Shown one piece after another: positions 1-9,622 of a stretch of 64,000 bases of DNA. The notes below the pieces were generated by a model. It had not been told where the DNA came from. It saw only the letters and a list, made by a program, of their open reading frames with translations, and did no database searches. Position 1 is the stretch's first letter; every line of letters starts with the position of its first letter. A program made the translations under genes and the position numbers. Origin of the DNA: Selaginella moellendorffii. Its lineage: Eukaryota > Streptophyta > Lycopodiopsida > Selaginellales > Selaginellaceae. Location: contig NW_003314299.1 of assembly GCF_000143415.4 (NCBI RefSeq), positions 1,409,502-1,473,501 of the forward strand, written 5' to 3'.

Positions 1-133
1 TTTGGAACCCCCCCCCCCCCCCCCCCTTGAGGGACGATCGCTTTGGGCTTTCACCCAACTGCCTGTATTAGTATTTGGACTCGAACTTGGACTCGGACTC
101 GGACTCGGTCTCAATCCTGGATTTGGACTCGGA

Positions 134-170
<37 letters not shown>

Positions 171-787
171 CCGGTCTCGGTCCCGGTCTCGGTTCCATCT
201 CAGACTCCACCTCGGGTCCATCTCGGACTCCATCTCGGGTCCATCTCGGACTCCATCTCAGGTCCATCTCGGACTCCATCTCGGTCCATCTCGGACTCCT
301 TCTCGGACTCCATCTCGGACTCCATCTCGGACTCCACTTTGGGTCCATCTCGGACTCCATCTCAGACTCCATATCGGACTCCACTTCGGGTCCATCTCGG
401 ACTCCATATCGAACTCCATCTCGGACTCCATATCGAACTCCATCTCGGACTCCACTTCGGACTCCATATCGGACTCCACTTTGGGTCCATCTCGGACTCC
501 ATCTCAGACTCCATATCGGGTCCATCTCGGGCTCCACTTCGGGTCCACCTCAGACACTTCCACGTGTCATGTGTTGGTCCTTTTGGGTCCCTTTTTGGAG
601 CCTCGCTTATTGCTCGCTTCATGCTCGTTCCTTGAGCACTCCGTTGGGAGTTCCACTCCCGCTCTCAACCTCTCAAGTCGGAGCCTTTTAGTCCAAATGT
701 GTTACGCTCGTTTGGCTTTTGCTTCGGCCACTACCACGTGGCACCCTTTCGGCTCCACTTTGGGGCCTAGAGATTTTGTGTCTCACA
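1..787 (-). repeat. 3' LTR (partial) of a minus-strand LTR retroelement
   Basis: This stretch is a near-identical direct repeat of 5803-6618, and both copies end in the same block (TTTTGTGTCTCACA). Read on the minus strand the LTR begins TGTGAGACAC. The window start cuts it, so only the first about 790 nt of the LTR in element sense are seen; the complete partner LTR (4838-6618) is 1781 nt. Differences between the two copies are largely C/T or G/A changes, as expected from methylcytosine decay. The 12-nt purine-rich tract just outside (788-799) supports this boundary. Confidence 0.8.
77..545. repeat. Hexamer/12-mer simple array inside the LTR
   Basis: The array starts with GGACTC/GGTCTC hexamers and passes into 12-mers of the type GGACTCCATCTC with CATATC and GGGTCC variants. 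It has no stop codons in several frames, so long low-complexity reading frames rich in Met-Glu-Ser or Ser-Asp-Ser appear on both strands; these are not genes. In element orientation it lies in the upstream (U3) part of the LTR. Confidence 0.9.
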
Positions 788-799
788 ACTCCACCACCT
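788..799 (-). promoter_or_regulatory. Candidate polypurine tract
   Basis: On the minus strand AGGTGGTGGAGT lies directly before the LTR start TGTGAGACAC, where plus-strand DNA priming is expected in an LTR element. Confidence 0.6.
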
Positions 800-3700
800 A
801 TAGACGAAGTTCGATGTCCTCATCAAACGGTAAACCCTCTTATAAAGTAACACCCACATGTATTACTAGTTCCATCCTTGGCACCCAACCAATATTTATC
901 TATGGTTTGACACCAAAGGTGCACCATGCCTTGTCCATCCTTTAAGGAGGATAGTCTCTTTAATATAGAGACTCATTCGACCACCTGGGGTGGTTTGCTC
1001 CCTTTTATTGGTTCAGTTCTCGCTAAACCCGTTAGAGACTCCTTCTCTAACTCAATTCCACTACTCATTCTCGAGTAGTCTCAGATTCCATTGACATAAC
1101 TTTGCACTTTGGAAATTTTAGTTTTGACTTCTTAGAGTCAATTTCCTAGGTGTCTTCGACACCTTACGTTGCACATGGTGCAACTCCACTTCCCTATCCT
1201 AGGAAGTTCTTTACTTGAGGATACTATCATCCTCTCTCCGATATCGTGCCACCTTTGACACTAAGTTTCAGTTATCATCATTGGTGCTAAGGCTGCCTAC
1301 AGCCCTATTATTTGGCTACCTTACCACTCCCCCCTTTGGAGCATCCACTTCGCCAAATCGGAGCGGTTGGGAATCCACCCTTAGGGAAACTTTGCCATTC
1401 CCACAATCCGTTAGCACCTAACACATTAGTGTTCTTGGCCTAACTTTGCCATTTGGATTTTTTCCCAGGATTCCTATGGCTCTTCTCTTAGCCACTAATC
1501 TTTTGCTCCTATCCTTGATTGTTGTACCCAGCAACATAGGATCGCTACCTCCATTTTCGAGGTTTCTTTTTAGTTCCATAGCAAACACTTTGTTTTGCTA
1601 AGTCCAGAAGGTGTTCACCCCTAGTACGTCTCTTTAACATTTTCTGTTGTGGGCTCTATCCACGGCCCAACTTTTGAGATCCTTTCTTGGATCTCTTATA
1701 GAGACTACCTTTCTCGGACTTACTATGCCACAGCATTGACATAGCTCATTTCCCTTAGGTGTTCTTCCCACTTGGTCACCTTGACCAAGCCACACCATTA
1801 TCAATAGTTCAAATTAACACTTTGAACTAAGAATCATATTCCTTAACCCAAATAAAGACTTGGTCCTTATTTAGCCACAAGATCACCTGGTGATCTCATC
1901 TTGACCCCTTAATAAGTTTACCCATAAGAACTAGGTCTTCTAGACCCCTCTATGTTGTTGACTATGACCCCGAGGGCATCCCCCACACTTGGCAGTGCGG
2001 CCAAGCCAGCCCTTCCGGCCAAGGATCCATAGCAACTGAGACTGGGTGTCCCCATCTCATTCACCACGTCCTTGGTGCCCTTTGCACCAAAGTGTTCAAG
2101 TTAGATATTCCGAGCTTTCACTCTAAGCAATCTAACCGTGCATCATGACTCCAAGGCATCCCTTGCTTGGTGGTGTGCCCAAACCAGTCTCCTCACTGAG
2201 AGTCCATGACCACCAAAAAATGAGTGTCCTCATATTCCAAACCATCACCACGCCCTAATGATTTGGGACTCGAACCCAAGCACTAGAGGGTCGGGACTCG
2301 AACCCAACCTCCGTATATGCATCTATGGATGGCATCACACCAAATGCCTGGCGTGACTCCCCACGCCGGTGCACCAATTTATATTTAAAGCGCGTACAAA
2401 TCACAGCTTAGAAACCTAGTTCCTCCGCATTGCCAAGTCCTCTCGCTTAACAAGTTTGTGATCATGCATGGACTCCTCCATGCTCGGCCCCATAGCCCAC
2501 CCTTTTTGAAGTTATCACCTTCAACTAGGGTATTTGTTCCCCCAACTTGCCAATCTCACTTGGCAAGTCCTCCGACCACTGTAACATAGTTCCTGCATAA
2601 GCGTGAAAGTTCTTGGCCATCAACTTTCATTCAAAGCCCTCTCTTTGAACACTCGGGAACTACTTCCCTAACCTTGATAGCCTTGCCTCATGGCAAACTT
2701 CAAGACCACGCTTCTGCTGCACCACTTTGATTTCGCGCGTTTCATGAACTATTTACACTTGGCCTTTTTAGGGACTAAACTACCTAGAATCGTCTTTGGG
2801 AACCTTGAAAGAACTCTATCCCTTAGCTTGCTAAGGCCTCCTTTTTCGCAAGCTTTATAGTTGCCATATAGTCTAACATGGACAATTCCATATTTTAGAT
2901 TCTCCATGGCATCACGGTTGCTAACAACAATATCCTCGAGCACCCTCTTGATTCTCCACTCCCAACTTGCATAACCACCGTTGGATATGCCCTTCGATTT
3001 CTATGGTTCAGTTCTATCCCCTTACTACTTGCTTTTGGCTTCCCACCTTTCCTTCGGTCATTTTCCTCTAGACCAGGAGGATAGCTTGCACTTTCTATCA
3101 TGCCTTAGCAAGTATTCTTAGGGATGAACCTACCTAATAGCCTAGAGAGTGGTTCCTCAATCTGGGTATGCTCACCTTTTAATCCCATACACCGGGATTA
3201 ACGTTGCTGCTTATGGGCCTTTACATGCCCATCACTAACCTTGCCAAAATTCCATTTTTGGCTTTGTCCGATTTGAGTAAACAGTCTTCTCCCGTCTCCG
3301 CATCTTTAGACATTTGGATAGCACCTTCTATCCATCATTTGCTAAGGACTTAGTCCCTTGGGCTTTATCTATTGCCCTTGCGACACCAAACACCACCTGT
3401 TGGTGTTCTAAAGTGTTTGGGTGTCCCAATGATGGCCCCTTTGACAATGAGCATCTTCTTTACGACATTGACTTACTATATCGCAACATAAGCAATTTAT
3501 CCCCTGTAAGGGTATATCTAACTTCCTTATGCCATTAAGAAGCCTTGGGTAGCTACCTTCTACCCGTTTAGCCAATTATCCTTGCACCTTTTGCTTAGTT
3601 GCCCCATAATTGTCAAGTCCTACAACTCATTGTTTGGTGCTTCCACACCTCCATGTCACTACACTCTAACTGCATGCCTTCCAGCTTAGGCTATGCTATT

Positions 3701-4822
3701 CTCATTTCCATTGGGATTCCTTTGGAAGGGGTTCTCATGAACCCACCAACTTGACTTCAAGGCAGCACGCCTTGGCACCTTTAGTGTCTTCACACCATCG
3801 GCTCCATGAGCCTACCTTTAGGACACTTATTTGTGTCCAGGTATTTTTGCCAAGATCAATATGGTTGTCTCTTAGGCCAATTATCCATTAGCACTGCACC
3901 ATAGAGTTCATGCACCCAACTCTGGGCCAAAATTGCTTTCTTCTGGGAACATCTTTCCACAACTTTAGTATGGCACATTCTGCCATCAATGAGATACCTA
4001 CTGTTCTCATACCTGGATCTTATGATCCTCCCCATACCTTATGGGGCACCATACACCTCAGTCCAAATGCTCCAACCAATCCTTTAGGACCATTCCCTGA
4101 CTCCGCTTGAGTCATCCAGCATTTTGGACTTTGCTAATCCAACAACCTGCGAGGTCTCAGTCTTAGAGGTGCCAACTCACTGGAATACAACTTCTCGTAT
4201 TCATGTCCTACTCACAAGGACAATCTTTGCAAGTGTTACTCTGACACTTGATGATTTTCTTGAGGCTAACCTTTGCCCCTTAGGACTACTTGTCCATGTG
4301 ATGAGAATAGCAACTCATCTTTAAGTACACCCCCAACTCCTTGGGTTGTTCCAGCATTTATTAGAGGTAGCCCCGGCTACCATTTCAAGGACTGGTGTCC
4401 TCTTCTGTATTTAACCTCCCACGGTCAACAATTCCGGTCTCAAATTTATGAGTACTAGCCTCAACCATATAAGGGTAGTCTTGTGACTCCTTTATTGTTT
4501 TGGAGTCTGCATCTTTCCCGTGATCCCAACTATAGTTGTTTACCACAACTACATTAGCTCGTTTGCTGCGTCAAACGCTCATCTGGATCACATCCTCAGC
4601 TCTCTGAGGAAACCCTTATACTGTTCCCAAGATCCCAAAGTCGTTCCATTATTGGCCCTTTTCTATCCACCACCTCACCTACAAGTTCACACATGAACTG
4701 TAATGGAGAGCCATGTCTTCCCGACTTGCTACTCCTCAAGGATAAGCCCACTCCTCGGACCTTCCGATGCAAACACTAATGGTGATATACTTGAGCACCA
4801 ATAAAAGTCGGACTAAGGAACA

Positions 4823-4834
4823 GCTCCGATACCA
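4823..4834 (-). promoter_or_regulatory. Candidate primer binding site (initiator Met tRNA type)
   Basis: The minus strand reads TGGTATCGGAGC, one base from the common plant initiator-methionine PBS TGGTATCAGAGC. It sits three bases downstream of the LTR end ...TTACA, the usual spacing, and this fixes the element on the minus strand. Confidence 0.7.
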
Positions 4835-4837
4835 AGT

Positions 4838-6618
4838 TGTAAGCGACTAAATTTTCCATTCTACTTTAGTCACTTAACCACACCTCCAATCACTTGGAGG
4901 AGTCTCACTCACAACCTCCATAAGTCCTATTTCAAACTTGGGCTTGCTAGCCCCGAGAATGGCATCCCCGCCACTCAACCTTTGCACTTGATCCAAGTGC
5001 TCCACATGTCTGATCCCATGACCGACACCCCAAGGTACCACCAACATATCAACCTGTTACGCTAAGGCCATGTCCATTCACCTTGGTGACAATGATGGTC
5101 TGACACCACCTGCATCCCAGTCCCGTCACTCAAAGATTGGGCCATCCATCCATGAGTGATCATCCCAAATCCACTCCTTAGCATCCTTAAGATGCCCACA
5201 GACATGGGGATTAGCCTTCCCCAATATCTCCGTTCCAGTCCCCACCAAGTCCCTTTTCATCCTTGGCCGTGCTCGCCAACACTGCCACTGGATCAAGGCC
5301 AACGGGCCCGACCACTAAGTCCCACTGTCCTCTAGGACTTCCTCCCTGTGTGACCGTGTCTTTGGTCACCACACCAGAGGACTGCTCCTCTTCCTTTCCA
5401 CAGTCTGGGACTTTGGGACGACATTTCGGAACACCGTGGCCCTACGCGGGCCTCGTGGGTACTCTCCCTGCCTTTCGCCTTTAGGTGCTCTAGCCATGGG
5501 CTTAGAGCGAGGTTCCATTGAGCCACACCAGGTATCCAAGTAGGTAGTGCCACCCACACTTGGATTGGGAGCATCGGCCAAACGATCTCCTGAGGGAACT
5601 AGAGCCGGCTCTTGAACACTTCACCAAGCTACCCCGCTTGTCGGTCCGTATTCACTCTAGTCTTGGACTTCCCAGTGGTCAGTTCATCACCCAACACTGG
5701 GTCTGGCCTTCCTGGGCCAAACTAGCCTTTTCTGGGCCAAACTAGCATTTCCTGGCCAAACTGGCTCCACGGGGCTCCAACCCCACTCTCCCTATTATAC
5801 TTTTGGAACCCCCCGCAGCCCCCCCCCTGGGGGACGATCGCTTTGGGCTTTCACCCAACTGCCTGTATTAGTATTCGGACTCGGACTCGGACTCGGACTC
5901 GGACTCGGACTCGGTCTCGGTCCCAGATTCGGACTCGGACTCGGTCTCGGTCTCGGTCTCGGTCCCAGTCTCGATCCCGGTCTCGGTTCCATCTCGGACT
6001 CCATCTCGGGTCCATCTCGGACTCCATCTCGGACTCCACCTCGGGTCCATCTCGGACTCCATCTCGGGTCCATCTCGGACTCCATCTCAGGTCCATCTCG
6101 GACTCCATCTCGGACTCCATCTCGGACTCCATATCGGACTCCATCTCGGACTCCATTTCGGACTCCACTTCGGGTCCATCTCAGACTCCATCTCGGACTC
6201 CATATCGAACTCCACTTCGGGTCCATCTCGGACTCCATATCGGACTCCATCTCGGACTCCATATCGGACTCCATCTCGGACTCCACTTCGGACTCCATAT
6301 CGGACTCCACTTTGGGTCCATCTCGGACTCCATCTCAGACTCCATATCGGGTCCATCTCGGGCTCCACTTCGGGTCCACCTCGGACACTTCCACGTGTCA
6401 TATGTTGGTCCTTTTGGGTCCCTTTTTGGAGCCTCGCTTATTGCTCACTTCATGCTCGTTCTTTGAGCACTCCGTTGGGAGTTCCACTCCCGCTCTCAAC
6501 CTCTCAAGTCAGAGCCTTTTAGTCTAAACGTGTTACACTCGTTTGGCTTTTGCTTCGGCCACTACCACGTGGCACCCTTTCGGCTCCACTTTGGGGCCTA
6601 GAGATTTTGTGTCTCACA
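4838..6618 (-). repeat. 5' LTR (complete, 1781 bp) of the minus-strand retroelement
   Basis: The plus strand begins TGTAAGCGAC and ends GTGTCTCACA, giving TG...CA termini on both strands. Its right 815 nt repeat positions 1-787. It borders the PBS on the left and the interrupted gag reading frame of another element on the right, so 6618/6619 is the insertion junction. The target-site duplication cannot be checked because the other end lies outside the window. Confidence 0.8.
5876..6390. repeat. Hexamer/12-mer simple array, second LTR copy
   Basis: Same repeat family as 77-545 (GGACTC hexamers, then GGACTCCATCTC 12-mers), with different numbers and order of units. The flanks on both sides are almost identical between LTRs, so the array has changed since insertion or during replication. 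Confidence 0.9.
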
Positions 6619-7131
6619 GGTGGCTGGAGTAAATGCATGCACAAGTCTAACAAGATCTTGAGGAAGTGCTGGCCATAACATTCCAAGTTTGATCCGCTCC
6701 AACATATTTGGCTCCATACGAAGCAAGAAGCTTTGGAAACAAACGCCAAATTGCATCATCAACTCAAATGGCTTTTGACGAAGATGATGCAATTGCTGGA
6801 AAGCATCATCACAATCGTCAGCATGTCTGAATGCGTGTTTGAAGACGTCCAGAAGAACACTCCAATCCCCACGAGTGGCTATGCTCAAACCATTATACCA
6901 CTGCAGCGCTGTCCCTTGGAGACATGTAAAAAACTCACGCAAATGATGAGCATCATCCCAAGAATGATATATAGCAATCACTGTGAAGTGATCAAACCAA
7001 TGGGACACATCATCCCTAGGATTCCCATGAAAGAACTCCGGCCGAATGCAAGGATTGGCACCAAAAGCAGGAGGAGTTGTACCACATGCTGTGAATGCTG
7101 CTATCAATTGAGTTTGGTTGTTCAATTGCAA
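6619..7131 (-). pseudogene. Ty3/gypsy-like gag, truncated by LTR-element insertion
   Basis: The minus-strand frame encodes about 170 residues with a typical Retrotrans_gag layout: PEFFHGNPRDDVSHWFDHF, then TALQWYNGL, then a WSVLLDVFKHAFR helix and LGMLWPALPQDLVRLVHAF. The frame breaks exactly where the TG...CA LTR element begins (6618), so the C-terminal part and any pol region lie on the far side of that insertion, outside the window. A diverged copy of the same gag is on the plus strand at about 36.6-37.1 kb. Confidence 0.85.
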
Positions 7132-7430
7132 TCACATAGCATCAAGTAATTGCACCAACTGCTACTCCAGAGTCAGAAAAGGAGACTACTACTTTACCAT
7201 GAAGATGAATGAAAAGGAAAGAGCAAAAGAAGGGAAATGAGAAAGAACTGGAAAGAAAAGGAGATTTAGACAATGGAAAAGCTAGATCTAAACCGAAATT
7301 CTGAAAGGGAAAAACAAAAAAAAAGGAATGGAAAAAATTAGATTGAAACGATGCAAAAGTTATATTTAAACTAAAATCCCAAATCCAAACACTCCTCAGG
7401 GACAAAGAAAAATGCCTTTAACCTCCACTA

Positions 7431-7597
7431 ATGTAAGTGCTTGGAATATAGAAAGGGAATATAGAAAATATGCATATCAATTAGCCTAAAAACTTTAACT
7501 TATATACAAGAACAAATAGTCCAAATTAAAATCAATTTGACTTCCCACTATACTAATATTAGTATATGGCATCATAGCCATACACTTGGCCATCACA
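7431..7597 (-). repeat. Short (167 bp) LTR of the gypsy-like element
   Basis: On the minus strand it starts TGTGATGGCCAAGTG and ends about CACTTACA, upstream of the gag frame. It aligns by eye with the LTR pair at 36119-36287 and 38776-38954 (shared blocks CATATACTAATATTAG and CTAATTGATATG), which sets the boundaries. It is unusually short for a gypsy LTR. Confidence 0.7.
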
Positions 7598-7711
7598 ATA
7601 TTATATATTAAAACTATTATCATATTTTATGAGTATCTTCCCATTAAAAATTCTTGAAAAGAGAAAACTAAAATGGAATAACTAAGTTTATGACCGTGAC
7701 CACATTTGGAC

Positions 7712-9423
7712 ATGGCGATGGAATGCGGGAGGCTGGGGAATCTCCTCTGGGATGGAGGCTCAACATTTGATGCCTGGCTTAACATTTGCTCCACAAAGGT
7801 ATGTGATTCATATTACTTTTTTTAATTCTCATGGTGGGATTCCTTAAAAGATTGCAGAGTTGCTTCTTACGATTCCTCACTCGTGGGCACAAGCAGGCCT
7901 GCCTTCTGCAATTGTGGTTCAATTTGTACATCTTTGCATTGGATGGTGGAGTGGCTACACCACGAATCTTCTCTACTTGGAATACAAGAAAGTCGCCCAG
8001 AAACGAGACCCGCATCGATTTGACAATCACACTATTCAGGTGATCTCGTCCCAAGATTCTCTATTATATGGATGGACAATTCCATCTCTTTGCTCTTCTA
8101 CATAGCTTCACGAGGTGCTGGGAGGCCTCATGGGTAAATGGTGGGAGCGAGTGTCACTCTTTTTCAACATTGGAACACTGGGCACCATAGCCACTGTGGA
8201 AATTCTCGCATCCAGCAAGTAAGTTCCCAAGAGCAGTACATTGTGTGGTGTGAGCAAGATGATTTTCTACTTGTGCCGGCAGCATCGTGTTCTACATGAA
8301 TGACAGCCTTGACAAGAGAACCTGGGCTTTGATCTTTGGTGGTATCTTTTCCTTGTCAGTGTTTACGCCATCGGCTCAAAACTATCGAGCATGGTCATTT
8401 CTTGGTGTTATCGCGACTATATACACGGCATTCTATCTGATCATCGCAGGAATTGTGCATAAAGAGGCAAGTCGATCGATTGGAACTCCCAAATATTTTT
8501 ATTTTCTTTGTGGTATTAGATTCCAGATGTTAACAGGCCGTTTTCCCCTCGGGAGTTCTCAGAGTACTTCATTCCTATGACGAATTTCATAGCTTTGGGC
8601 ACGGAGGCTATCCCTGTGTGAGTATCAAAAGAGTTTCTTTCGTTTATCGAATTCTAGTTGCTTTCTTTAAGGGAGATTATGGATGCGATGTGGAAGCCAG
8701 AGGAATACAAATTGCCGTGGCTCTTTGGAATGGTTTACACTGGATTGGTCTCATTAATCCCCACCATGAGCTTGTTCTGGAGATTTGGGGATAAGCTCCT
8801 CAAACAGGCCAACGCCATAGCTCTACTCCCAAAGTCGATCTTCCGTGACGCTGCAGTGATCCTCCTGCTTCTACATCAGGCAAGAGCCTTGGAAAAACCT
8901 CCGCTTATCTGGAATGTTTGTGAACAGTTTGTAGTGTTTGGCATTTTCACGCTGCCAATCTACCTGATCTTTGAGAAGCTCTTCAAAGTCCACAACTCGC
9001 CAAGCTTTGGAAAGCGCATCCTTGTGAGGGTTCCAGTGTTCCTAGTGATATGGGTGGCAGCTCTTGCATTCCCGTTTTTCGGGCTTTCAACTCCCATATC
9101 GGTTGCCCTGTTTGCAACCTGGGGCCAGCATATCCTTCCATGCAGCGCTTACATCTTCACGTTTTGGAAGCGCGCCTCAGAAGCTGTAAGTCCTGTGCTT
9201 TATCTTCGCTACATTAGTATATGATTTGACAATATTCCAGAGCATTGTGGACAAGCACTTCTGTTTGCTAAGATGGGAAACGATCTTGAGCATCAACCTT
9301 GGCATTGTGTTGTGGATGCTGTTTATGAGCGGGTTTGGGCTATGGGCAAACATCGTCGCCATAGCTAATCAAGTGCATCAAGTTGGCCTCTTTACTAAAT
9401 GTTACAACTGCAAGAGAGGATAG
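7712..9423 (+). CDS. LAX: AUX1/LAX-type auxin influx carrier
   Basis: Proton-coupled amino-acid/auxin permease of the plasma membrane that imports IAA. Exons: 7712-7798, 7860-8039, 8106-8218, 8283-8466, 8520-8617, 8672-8879, 8928-9185, 9241-9423 (436 aa), all phases joining. Family signatures seen: GGSTFDAWLN near the N-terminus, SNIVFYMNDSLDKRTW, NYRAWSFLG, VEIMDAMWKPEEYK, FRDAAVILLLLHQ, ALAFPFFG and the C-terminal GLFTKCYNCK. It is shorter than typical AUX1 (about 480 aa), with reduced termini. Two introns use GC donors (8467 and 8880); the second is 48 nt and stays in frame if retained. The first exon junction aligns less neatly with the family. No overlapping neighbour; the myosin gene converges from the right. 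Confidence 0.88.
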
Positions 9424-9622
9424 CATTGTTTTTATATATTATAGAATAGATTGACATTTTTAATCTTGTTGTGTTTTTATTTAATTTTAAGTAATTAATT
9501 AATTTTTAACTTAAAAAGAAAAACTATTGAAAGCTGTAACATCATGGCACATACCAAAATCTTTTAAATTCTTCTTCCAAACAAGAAGATTACATTACTT
9601 TTTTTTATGATTCATTATTTAT

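Larger units (their letters stand above)
788..4837 (-). mobile_element. Internal region of a large non-coding (LARD-like) retroelement
   Basis: About 4.05 kb lies between the two LTRs. No reading frame on either strand exceeds about 75 codons, and I could not find gag, protease, RT, RNase H or integrase motifs. A primer-binding-site-like sequence is at its right end and a polypurine tract at its left end, so the element runs on the minus strand and has the cis signals needed for reverse transcription. Long LTRs plus a non-coding interior fit a large retrotransposon derivative that depends on another element's proteins. A heavily decayed autonomous element is the alternative. Confidence 0.65.

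Noticed and set aside
2-945. Long reading frames in the simple array (Ser-Asp-Ser, Met-Glu-Ser and Arg-Thr-Pro repeats), also at 5795-6530
   Set aside because: They arise because the repeat unit lacks stop codons in several frames on both strands; composition is pure repeat and they lie within LTRs.
7860-8218. Possible frameshift in the auxin carrier at the T-run near 8160
   Set aside because: Recounting the run gives five T, which keeps LHEVLGGLMG in frame with FFNIGTLG; no lesion.
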